Origin: Chrysogorgia sp. JL179-B06
Lineage: Eukaryota > Cnidaria > Anthozoa > Scleralcyonacea > Chrysogorgiidae
DNA: 64,000 nucleotides
Direction of reading: 5' to 3'
Assembly: GCA_035772405.1 (NCBI GenBank)
Contig: JAYKKM010000199.1
Location: 713,501-777,500 of the forward strand
Numbering within the stretch: the first letter of the stretch is position 1; each line of letters opens with the position of its first letter. Below the pieces are notes generated by a model. That model saw nothing but the letters and a program-made list of their open reading frames with translations. It was not told the DNA's origin and did not search any database. A program made the translations under genes and the position numbers. Shown here in pieces: positions 36,110 through 47,900 of the stretch.

Positions 36110-36670
36110 GCACGGGTGGTGTGTGTGTGTTAGGGCGCTGCCACTCTCACCGCTAAGTCAAGCCCGCGGTCGGACGGGGTTAGTACTTGGATGGGTTACC
36201 ATCTGGGAATAACCTCGTGTTGGTTCGCGGGCTTGGAACTCATGTGAGTAAAGTTATTAGTTATTAGTTGATCTCTCCTGTGCTTCGAGGGTTTTCCTCC
36301 TTAAAGCCTGGTTTTCATTTGGTCGTCACGATCGCAACGGTGTCATAGTGGTCGATGTAATATAGTGTCCATCTATATATCTATGCAATCAGTAAAGACT
36401 GCACAAAAGACAAGATAGATCGACACTCTATTACATCGACCACTATGACACCGTTGCGATCGTGGCGACCAAATGGAAACCAGGCTTTAATAAAATCAAC
36501 ACTTAGATTTTAGCTGTGCTCCGTGGTCAGACATGGGTCGTAAACATGGTGGCAGCTTGTGGCGCCTTTGACATACCTTCGACTCGGCCATACCTTGGAC
36601 TCGGCCATACCTTGGACTCGGCCACACCTTCGACTCGGCCACACCTTCGACTCGGCCATACCTTCGAGCT
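36110..36670 (+). mobile_element. 5S-rRNA-derived SINE, copy 2, with nested MITE and tail satellite
   Basis: 5S-like head (TTAGTACTTGGATGGGTTACC at about 36179), then a body matching copy 1 at 30098. The body is split at 36301 by a 182-bp MITE, after which TTTAGCTGTGCTCCG and GGTGGCAGCTTGTGGCGCC resume. At the 3' side, CCTTCGACTCGGCCATA repeats six times as a 17-18-bp tandem (36575-36665), where copy 1 has a single CCTTCGACTCGGCC. Confidence 0.82.
36305..36486. mobile_element. Fold-back MITE AGCCTGG, TTAA-flanked
   Basis: Arms AGCCTGGTTTTCATTTGGTC and partner run inwards for about 75 bp with few mismatches. TTAA flanks at 36301-36304 and 36487-36490. Its insertion into the 5S SINE body is clear by comparison with the uninterrupted copy at 30098. 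Confidence 0.8.
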
Positions 36671-37449
36671 AAACATTTCGGTAAAGTCGCTTGTTTGTTG
36701 TGTCTGTTAATAAGACTTTAATAAATTATGCAACAAATGAAGCGAAAACAAAATGTACTTTTATCACGTGAAGTCTTTAATGTTTTAAATGTTCTATACT
36801 CTATAACATTTTTAATCAAAGCTATTCCTATAAAAGAACGCTGAAAATAGCTTCTCCAACAAAAATATTTTACATCCCAAAGTTTGTCATGATTTATTCC
36901 CTTATACCCAGTGTCAACATATACAAATTCTTATTCCCCGCCAAACATTTCTTATATACATTTACTCAAAACGAGCAAGCCTCGCGAAGTTATAAATTTT
37001 CTATTCAAGCGACAGCTGCGACAATTTTGCCAAATCGAACTTCACGTTTACGTTTGTTATATTTCTGAATTGAACGACTTATCTGGTGGTAGAGCGATCA
37101 TATTTCAAATCAAACAAACGAACGGGTGAATACCCTTCTAATATACCCACTGCTCCTCTGTATGTTCCTATAGGCAGCATTTCACTTCTGATAAGAACTC
37201 CTAGTATAGTAATAATTGACAAGAAGTTGTTTTAAAAACATGCGAGTCTATCTTTGGTGATCGTTTCCTTTATTCTCATTACTCTGTATGTTTGGTTAAC
37301 CATTGATACTATTAGGAGAAGTTAGGTGTTGATAACTTCTGAGGCTTAAGTATCTACATCATTTCGTCTTCCTGCGTATCCTTTCCTTCTTCACAGGTTC
37401 GATTCCTGTCCGGGACTCAGAATAATTTTTCTGAGGATATGAGCTTGAC

Positions 37450-38930
37450 GTCAGTCTTCACGAGTTGGGTCATTTCACGAGTCCACCTCGAGAGTCGAGT
37501 CACGAGTCAAACACGAATCAAGCTAAAAATGTCGTTTATGAGTTGTATTATCATTTGAAAATTCCCGTTTTTAACTGATAGTGTGCGTTTCTTGTGTGTC
37601 TATAACGTCTGTGGGAATTTAACATATTTGTATAATCTATGGATTCTCCTGAGATAAATTGTAATATATCTTGTCAGCTGAAAATGTCATCTTCGTAGAC
37701 TTTTTTGCTGTTAAAGTTGACGGAAATGACGTCAAATCGGGAATCTGTCTACACGAAAACCTCTTTACAGATGCCCGATTTGACGTCATTTCCGTAAACT
37801 TTAACAGCAAAAAAGTCTATGAAGATGAAATTTTCAGCTGACAAGATATATTACAATTTATCTTAGGATAATCCATAGATTACTAATTTGTTAAATCCCC
37901 ACAGACGTTATAAGCACTTTAAAGGTCTTAGTGAGACCATGGATAGTAAATAGACTGGATAGGAAACTGGTTGACGTCAGCGTGAAAACCTAGTTGAAAT
38001 TCGTGATGTCACGAAGATGTCACGAGTATACAGATTTTGCTGAGTTTCTCTTCGACTTCTCCATATTTTCGTATTCAAGTAGCTATATTGAGATTCCAAA
38101 ATGTTTCATCGTCTTACAAACCTGCCTAAGCCACGACCAAATGATCGAGGTAAATGTTGTTCGTCTTTGTTTCAGCTGTTTTCGTTTTGTGGTGAAGAAA
38201 CTGGCGTCGCAAAACTACCGTTGTTTTAGTTGAAATTTGCGACGCGTTTTTCACCGTCTAAAGTTGGATCTTTTCGCCTAAAATGAGTAATGGTAGTCGG
38301 ATATTCCATCGTAAAGTGGCATTGTGATATTTTTTGGTGGTTTGACTATCATTTTTAGCTGTATTATTGCTAAACGTTGCGATTTATGGTGATTTTGTGA
38401 CATCACGATTTGCAACTAGGTTTTCACGCGACCAACTGGTGCCTAAACCAATCAGCATGCTGGAAACGTCGCACGTGATCTTAGTTTCCTATCCAGTCTA
38501 TTTACTATCCATGGTGAGACAGCGAAAATAAAAATAAAATTTAATAATCGTCTCATCAACCGGATGTGGTATTTATTAAATCACTGGTCTACACGTGAAT
38601 CAAATTCACTCACGTGCACCGTCTGTTCAGTTGGAGCTATATAATCGTCAGAATTTTGTCACTTAACCATGCAAATAACCACTAACCCCAAAACGACAAA
38701 GATCCTAACCCCCCGCCTAACGAGTTTTCTAACCCCATGCCGTGTCTAAATCTATTTACGCCGGCTCAAAGAAATACAAACTATTAAAAACGGGAATTTT
38801 CAAATAATAATACAGCTCATAAACGACATTTTTAGCTTGACTCGAGCTTGACTCGTGACTCGAGCTTGACTCGTGTTTGACTCGTGACTCGAGCTTGACT
38901 CGTGAAATGACCTAACTCCAGTCTTCACGG
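37450..38930. mobile_element. Nested inverted-repeat complex
   Basis: Outer arms: about 37450-37580 and 38780-38925 are inverted copies (TCATTTCACGAGT, ATGTCGTTTATGAG, GAAAATTCCCGTTTTTAA and complements). Two further inverted-repeat elements lie inside: 37625-37880, arms of about 110 bp around TCTGTCTACACGAAAACC, and about 37940-38516, with CCATGGATAGTAAATAGACT ends. The right outer arm carries GACTCGTGACTCGAGCTT tandems. It reaches the stop codon of Ig-TIR receptor 2 at 38925. The order of insertions is outer first. Confidence 0.7.
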
Positions 38931-41900
38931 GTCTTGTGATTGCATACTTTCATCTGGCAAAGGTCTTATAATTGCACGATAAAGTTTGGCCCAAAATATC
39001 TCTCTGTTCTCTTCGTCTGTCCAGTCCAGGTAGATCTTGTTGGTGCGGATTTCGTCTGGCACTTCGCATTTCTCATACAAGATTACAATCACCTCTGCAC
39101 GACCTGTTCTGCCTGCAACCAACGCCTGACGAAGTTCCGTGCGGGCAAAATAGCTTTTCAAGGAATCCGGCGACAAAACGAAAACCGTTTTTCTGCTCCC
39201 GTAAATGGCATTGGTGATATTTTTGTGGATGTCGACACCTCCTTCGAAATCCACGATATCGATACACGTCTTGAAGCCTTGTGCTTTTAGATTTCCAAAA
39301 AGTGTTTCCAGTACCCATTTAGCGTTCTTAGAACTGTAGCAAATGAAAACATCGTTCGAGCGCGGTATATCCGGTAACTCTACTGAAAAACAAACAAACT
39401 ACTGTTTAGACACATGGCAGAGTTTTACAAGCATGAGAAACATTGTGTTTTATATAGCGACTGCTGTATAAGTAGTATATGTATATATATATATATTTTT
39501 TTTATATATATATATTATATATTATATATATTATATATATTATATATATATTATATTATATATATATAATATATATCTACTATATCGATGGGGTTTTATA
39601 AAGAAACCCCGAAACTGACCAAGTGTTTGACTATATAATAAAACAATTATACCATTTGTCTCTCGTCGTATATGAACTAATAGCCAACTCGGTGCTTCGC
39701 GCCTCGTCAAATCAGTCAGTACATCATGTCCTTTGCATGCTGCAGAGCTGGATTAAGGGTATGTTTGGCCGGAGCTGGCGGAGACATTATTTATTTATTT
39801 ATTTATTTTATTTTATTAGCTTCACCATTGTGCAAAAAAAAACACAAAAAAAACCTAACAGATTACATTATATAGTAATAAAACAATGGCAGGGTGACCG
39901 CAACAGCATAGCCAATTACTGCGGACCCAGAATTCAAAAGTATATTTACAAATAATGATAATAAATAATTACTGTTAATTTAATAATAATACACAACAAC
40001 TGTAGCTCAGGAGGGCCGCAATACTCCATTTCTACACCACGCCAAGATTATTTATGATCAATATTTCATCATCAGATGGTAAGGATCGAGATAACCCAAA
40101 CCAAGCGCAGAAACACACCATTGCCGCCCCCCGGATCCACAGCCGTTCTGTATTTGATTAGTCTAATATTAAGAACAACAAGTGATGGTACGCGGGTAAT
40201 GCTACGAGACGAATTACACTTCAAGCAGATAGTTTTAAAGGATATAGGATTATCACAGTTATAGGTGTTTGCCAGGGACTCAGAAAGTAGTATCTGAGCA
40301 TGGTTGATCTGAATACATTAAGGTTTGCATACATAGATTTAGTTCGTCGGCTAAAGTGTTCCATATTCTGGTGGCTCTTATCAAGTACGATCTTTGGTAG
40401 GTTGTTGTTTTACATTTGCTTATTATGTACTTTGTAACGGTAGTGTTGGGCCTAACCTTTGTAACGGTAGTGTTGGTTAGTATTAGGGCCTATGTAGATC
40501 GTTTTCGATCGTTATAAAACAGGCTTGGACTGGCCTATGTGTCATTGTGCCATGGCACATGAGCCCCTTTCGTGGACACCAAAATGGGCCCCTGGGGCCT
40601 GGCCAGACACACCCATAATGTCACACACCATGCAATGTCTAAGAACTGCGCTAACTAGCTCCCATGCACAGCTGAGTCCTGCGAGAGAACATTCTCATAG
40701 TTGCGCTTCATCAAGAAGCGACTGAGATCTTGCACGTGACACAGCCAAAAATTATATATTAATACTTGCCAGTATCGCCATTTACAGTCAAAGGGGCATG
40801 AGACTTGCGCTTCCTGCTTCGTAATGCACAAAAGATTACCACCACGGTTAAGACAAATAAGACAACCACAGAGATACCGACAGCAATTTTTCCTCCCGTT
40901 GATAAACTTGACGTTTTCCTTGAACCTTAAAGAATACCGAGAGTAGTCAGTCAGTGAACACAGTATATAGTATGGTATATAGTATTAGGATAGTATTAGT
41001 ATGTAAGAGATAAAGCCCGAGAACGAGGGATTTATGCTATATAAAGCTTTATATAGCATAAATCCCGACGTTCGAGGATTTATCTGACTTATTTCATGAT
41101 TGAGGAGGTTTTCCAACAAAATGTTGTCTATTTTTTTCATCTTGGACAAAGATTTTCCTAGTTTTTTCTTCATTTATTATCTAATTAGTATTCATAGGGC
41201 TTTATGCTAAAGCCCGCGGTTCATCAAAGGAAACCGACTCAATGTAATAATAATACTCTATATGGACACAATTTTGTCTCTTTTCCTAGTAATGGCCGCA
41301 CACGACTTACTCAAAACCATACAAGCCTCATTCTTAAAGTTCCTCTATGTAAACCCACCACTTTTCAATTTCTTATTTTAATCGTATAGTTAAACTCTGG
41401 AATTCTGTTTGTAAATTGGCTCCCCCCCCTACTAGTTTTTTCCATTCCCTCCTCTTTTAAACATTTCCTCAAAGAAACATATCATAATTTATGTAACTCA
41501 GAATTTGGCGTGGAAGTCCCGTGTACATGGTCCCTTGTACGTAATTAGTGTCACAATTCCTAATATCTGTATATCAATGTCACGGGGAGCGCCTCGCATG
41601 GGTCATATACTGTCCTGTTTTTGTTATAGTTTATATTGTACTATTCATCTGTTATAGTTTATTTTGAACTCCTTGCTGATGGTTACTAATAATCATCTTT
41701 ATTGCAAATATAAATATCTGCTCCAGGAACACTCTCTCGCAACAGTGATTTTCAGAGAGGTCCTGGAAAAGCTTACCCCGTGAGTGCCAGAGGTTCTTCC
41801 GCGCTCGATTAGAGAATTAATCTAAATGAACAATCTTAAATTCCTTATACAAATATGAGATCTATAAATAATCATAATTAAAATAAAAGTTCAGCCAAAA

Positions 41901-44900
41901 AAGTACGTTTGAAAGTTTGAATATCATTTGAGTTCCTAACGTTTCGACTAAGTTCATTCCATTCCTTGACGGCCTGATACTCAAGCCTTTGTTTACCCCA
42001 GTTTTTACTTTAGGAAGTCTAAGGTTATCTTTACTCCTAGTATTATACTTATGAATATCAGTATTTTTAGAAAATGCCAAACTATGTGATGTTAAATTGT
42101 TAAGGCATTTAAAGATATATAGACATCTATGGTATCTACGGCGGTCCTCGAGTCGAATCCAGCGTAGATCTTGGAGAGCATCAGTTGCTGATGAGTACAA
42201 TGATCTATCTAAGATAAGTTTAGCTGACTTTTTTGCAAAATTTGCAAAGAACGCATAACTTCTACATTATTCTTATCTCCCCAAACAATGTCTGCATAAT
42301 CGAAAATAGGAAGGATTAGACTATTATAAAAAAGAAGACGAGCATTAAAGGGGAGCAAGTGTTTTATCCTACGCAAAAGGCCTAAGCGCTGATTGATCTT
42401 ACAAGAAATAACATCAATGTGATCTTTCCAAGTGAAATTAGATGACAGAGTTACACCCAAGTACTTAAATGTATCTAAACTAGATATCACTTTATCATGA
42501 ACTGTATAATAGATAATTGAGCTAACTTGAACCCAATAAAGTTGTTAAAAAAAGTAATAGGCAACGACTCAATGAGTTGATTACTCGGGTTACCACCTGT
42601 GGTGGTAGCCGAGTCTAGGTTTCGATGGCATTCCTGTATTTTTATTTTTCGGGTCGACAAATTGCAATTATTACATCATCCCAATACGCTTTGCGAAACC
42701 AGGCGCTGTGCTCATCTCATTGGCTCATCTCGAGTATTCGCTCAAAGATTCATGACATACGGAATTTTTCTGGGAAGCAATCTTAATCATAAACAAAATT
42801 TGATTGCAATCATTTGTGATCTTAAAATATTTCGAGCAAAACGCATGTCACCCGGTGAGATTTTGTCTCACATTATAAGAAAAGGCAGATGGAGGATTAA
42901 AGGCGGATAAGAAAAGGAAAGTAGGTCTGTGTCTAGAAATTTAGAATTAACACTAATAGTCTCTCGCAGACTCTCTGCCTCGCAGACTATAATAATATTC
43001 AATTAAACCGAGCGCTCTAATGTAATTGCTCTGGTTTCCGAACGAATAAGTTTTTGCTGATATCAACTATATTCCAGACGTCGTTCTATAAGCAAGAAAA
43101 TCTGCAATAAAATTAAAATCTGAAGTAAATTAAGATGGAAGCTTCACTTCAGCGTGTCGTAAATATACTGGCTGAGAGTCAAATATCACAGCTTGTCAGG
43201 TATAAGTATTTTACACAGTATTTTACTTAGCTGTACCTCACCTAGGGTTACAAATCGCGGAATTTGCAAGAGAACATTGATTTGTGTCTATTCTTTTGTG
43301 TGTTTTACAAGACAAGATTAACTGCAAGTAGCCCGAGTTAACGCCTAGCGGGTGTCTTGTTCGTTTTTATGTCCTGGTTGTCAAAGTTCATATATCGGTA
43401 TCTGTTCACCCCCCTTCTCGACGGTACTGATGAAAATATATATTGTGAATATCTTCCAATATTTCTCAGAAACACTATCGCTGGATCTCACCTTTGGTAA
43501 CACCTGGTCTCAGACAATTTCTACCAAATATTACGGCCGTTTTTCCCGTCAAGTCGTTCGCGATTTTATCTTTCTCGTGCGTTGGACAAGGTTTGCAATG
43601 ACCAACGACGGTAGCGTTTTTCTCCATCGAAAATGTGCCCTGTGGACAAGGCTGGGCTGTCATGGCTTTCAAAGGACAGTAATAACCTTGAAAACAAATG
43701 ACTAAAAAGAACATAAAAAAGAATAAGAAAGAAAACAACAGTAAAGAGACGGGGACAAAAGAGAAAGGAAATTCAGCTATATCTGAATTACACATCCGTG
43801 TCCTTCATACACAGCTCTAGGATATAAGCGACAGAATATATTGAACTGCATTTTTATGCAAGAAACAAATTCGGATGAACTTAGTTTATCAACTGTTATA
43901 ATGTCAACTTTTTGCGTTCATATTGAACTGCATTTTTATGCAAGAAACAAATTCGGATTAACTTAGTTTATCAACTGTTATAATGTCAACTTTTTGCGTT
44001 CATATTGAACTGCATTTTTATGCAAGCCTTGTACAGAAAACTATGTTATACAACTATTTTATATTTATGTTCAACTGCATTTTTATGCGCAACTTACATC
44101 TGTTTAATATTACACATGTTCGTGAACTACTATATATTGTGAAAGATGTTGAGAACGGTTAAAACACAAGGGGGCCAGATAGATATCTAACGTACCCCAG
44201 AGTACCTATATGGTCCAGCAAGCTCATTGTGAGCTCCATATATATGTAAAACTCACTGCTCTGGTATTACCTAGAGTACGAGGCTGTAGTAGCTGTACTA
44301 CTTCCGCTGCGACTTTGACTTCAATAAGCCCACCACTTATTTTTGCAATTTTGCACAATATCACAACTGCCTTGGATTTCGCGGCAGCACTTCCCTTGCG
44401 ATAGTAACTTCTAGTATATACCCTATACCCCCCACACATTAGAAATCCTACCGGCACCACTGACCGCAATATATTTTTCATTGGTCTTACCCACATTTAC
44501 GTTATTAGCGTTTTCGCTTTTGAACTTGTTACTAATACATTTATATCTCCCTGTGTCGTCGGCTGTAGCATTCTTAATTCGCAGCTTCGAGCTGCATTCG
44601 TTCATTTGACTACCACTTCTTGCCAGGTCTTCAACTAATTCGATTCGTCTGTCTGGCGTCCCTCTAAACTTCTTGTCGTCCTTAAACCACGTGATCTGGC
44701 ACCTCGCGTAAGCCTGCGAACACGTGATGTTTAACGGCCAGCCTATCCTCGCGTCGTATCCAATCACGTTTCCTTGCAGCGTCATATCAACGGGTGGACT
44801 GTCGCCACCTAAATGAACATTGGGTAAAAGAATGAATTTCGTCTGATCCCAACCTGTTCAACATGCAGGCAGTTATCAACAGACGTGAATGTTGTTCTGA

Positions 44901-47900
44901 ACCCCCGTGAACAATGTGTGCTGCACCCGGTGAACAATGTTGTACTGCCAACTGTAAACAATGTTGTGCTGCAAACTGCGAACAATGTTGTGCTGCACCC
45001 TGTGAACAATGTTGTACTGCCAACTGTAAACAATGTTGTGCTGTAAACTGTGAACATTAATGTTGTGCTGCCAATTGTGTACAATGTTGTACTGCAAACT
45101 GTGAACAATGTTGTGCTGCACCCTGTGAACAACCTTGTGCTGCACCTTGTGAACAATGTTGTGCTGTACCCTGTGAACAATGTTGTGCTGCACCCTGTGA
45201 ACAATGTTGTGCTGCTAACTGTGAACAATGTTGTGCTGCACCCTGTGAACAATGTTGTACTGCACCTTGTGAACAATGTTGTGTTGTACCCCGTGAATAT
45301 CGTTGTCAACAACAATAATTTTGAGCAACGATGACAGCAATAGTGAACATGCTTGTTCTATATCAAGGTATGCGGGTTCTCTCGACCTCATGGGGATAAG
45401 CGACCATGCCTTGCATAGCTGACAGTGGGCGTTATGGAAGCCGAACAAACAACACTTATGGGTGAAATATGTCCATGCACCTATGGGTTAAATTCTTTTT
45501 TTACAAGGCACTCTATGCAGTCATATAGACTTGAACATATGCAACTATGTTAGTTTTATTAATCACGACCGTACACGACTTACTTAAATCCTAGTCATAT
45601 ACTTAAAGTTCCGTTCATGTAAAACAAGTACATTCAAGTGCAAACTAACATACTTCAACCGGACTGTTCATTTATGCAGGAACTCAGTGTGCAAAACAGC
45701 TTCACCTACTAGCTTGCTGACATTATCTAGTTTTAAGAACTTTCTTCGTCGCACTTCCTTCAGTTTTTGATGTAGACATGTCATGTACTTGGTTTCTTGT
45801 TCGTGACTGCCCTTGTCACAGATATTAATTAGTTTCCTTATGTCATTGTTTTTTATGTATATTTGTATATAAAGGGGGTGCCTCGCATGGGCTATTAAGA
45901 CCCGTTCGCACCTTTCCCGTTAAGTTTGGGTTATATACTTGTATGAAGTTTATTTATTTAATTTTCCCAATAAAGTTATTAAATTAAATGGTGTACACAG
46001 GTGTGACAAATTGCGTACTCAGCTAACAAAAAGATGAAAAATACATCTTTTTATCTCTGCCAAAGCCGCAAGAATGGCAAGATGATGATGTTTTATCAAT
46101 ATTGTTTTCTGCTGTTACAACAATCGTCAACAACCGTCGTTGCTGAACTAACATTGTTCAACAATCTTGCTCAGCCATGACGCACTGTTACAGTATCGTT
46201 CAACCAACATACTGTAACAACTTGTGCGATTCTTATAGATACAGCATGTATACCTTCTTTACATGCTCTCCAGGGTCAAGTCCCTATTTCACCCTTCTGA
46301 TCACATGGCCATATAATTGGTCTTATTCTGACGAAGGTCTCCGCTCGAAACGTCAGTATTTTGTCACTAAAAATCTTGGCAGTTCACCACCTTTCACTTT
46401 GCTATATATCCAAAACACTGCCTGCGCAGCACTCTACTTTTTTACATATCATCGTAGTCTTCTATCTCCGACATATCAGTGCCGCACGAACGATTTTTCA
46501 CCTGGCGGGCAAACTAACTGTGACTGCCCCCTTTTAGGGGGGTTGCGGGTATTCTCCCCCAGGAATTTTGCATTTCTGAGACACCTGAAATGGCATTTCC
46601 TGCATTTTGGAGAGCAGAAGCTAACAAAATTTAAAGGCCGAAATAGGGAGTGTTTTGGGTTGACCGCAAGCTTGTTGGTAATCGTTGTGATACTCGTTAT
46701 ATCAACAAGCATTTTTGGATTGTGTCAACGATGTCCTACGGTTCTGCACCTATATCAAGTTGCAACAAACTTACGGCTGTCTGCAAGCTTGTCAAGCCTT
46801 GACCTGAAATAAACAGTTTACTACAAACTGTTAGCAGATTTGCTGCAGGTTTGCTGCAAGCCTGCAGCAAATACATCCTCCAACAAAACTCGCGTAGCCA
46901 CTATAATAACATGGCTCAAGACCATTTGTTTCTTAAAATTGAAATTACATATAATTACTTTTTCAAAGTATCTTTAAATATTCTAAAATAAAATAAGAAT
47001 ATTTGGGAAAAAGTGGGGGGGAGCACAAGCCCCCAGGCTCCTACGGCCATGCATATACACCACTCCTGCTTTTGTTCTCACTTTATTGTTCATAATCATC
47101 CTCTCTCTATCCTTATAATCCACCTCCAGATTCTTATTCACACCCTTTCCAACCACTTCTTCTAGTACCTCTTACCAAAAGCATCCACGACTTCGGTGGT
47201 TGCGTTTGCAAAGCCCAGGCTGTTCCTCACCACGCACGTGTAGTTGCCCGCATCTTGTTCGCTGCGAATTCGAACGGACAGTTTTTCGTTGCAACTCGTA
47301 CGTATTATTTGAATATTTTCTTTGACATCCGCATGCAACGGCCTCCCGTTAAACAGCCACGTCAACGTCGATGGCGGATAGTTTTGACATAACGGACATT
47401 TGATTGTCACCTTGTCATTCAACGCCACGTTTTTGCTCGTAAAGTTCCACTGCAACGTTGGAGCACCTGTGGTGATGATTAATATATTACCATGGTTATG
47501 GTTATACGTCTATTAACATTAAGGTAATTGCAATGGCGAAATTTTTTTTTTTGATTTTGCGATCTGCGAGGTCTACACACGTAAAAACGCCACAGACCTG
47601 TTACAGCCTGTTGCACCTTCAGGCCTGATACAGGACTGTTGTCGCCAACAGACTGTTCAGAACTGACGGTATCAGATTGGAACAGTCTGTTGGGTTGTCA
47701 GGGCTGTATATCAGTCTGATGTAACAGAATGTTTTTTGCGAAATTGTGATGTACACTGATGATGTAACAGCGCTGATGGAAGTTGTTGGTATCAGATAAA
47801 TACAGATGATAAGGCATCAGTGCTGATACTGACTGTGACCATCATAGCTCATGGACGGCGGAGACGGGGGGGCTGGGGGGGCTTTAGCCCCCCCCCCACT

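Noticed and set aside
37395..37430. tRNA T-arm-like sequence ACAGGTTCGATTCCTGT
   Set aside because: A T-arm-like stem only; no acceptor, D or anticodon arm upstream. Probably a SINE fragment or chance.
43135..43199. Short plus-strand first-exon candidate (MEASLQRVVNILAESQ...) with a GTATAAG donor
   Set aside because: Only 22 codons, no partner exon recognised and it lies in an intron of receptor 2 on the other strand; not enough support.
44787..45448. Overlapping frames of 77-168 codons on both strands
   Set aside because: 24-bp minisatellite in the receptor 2 intron.
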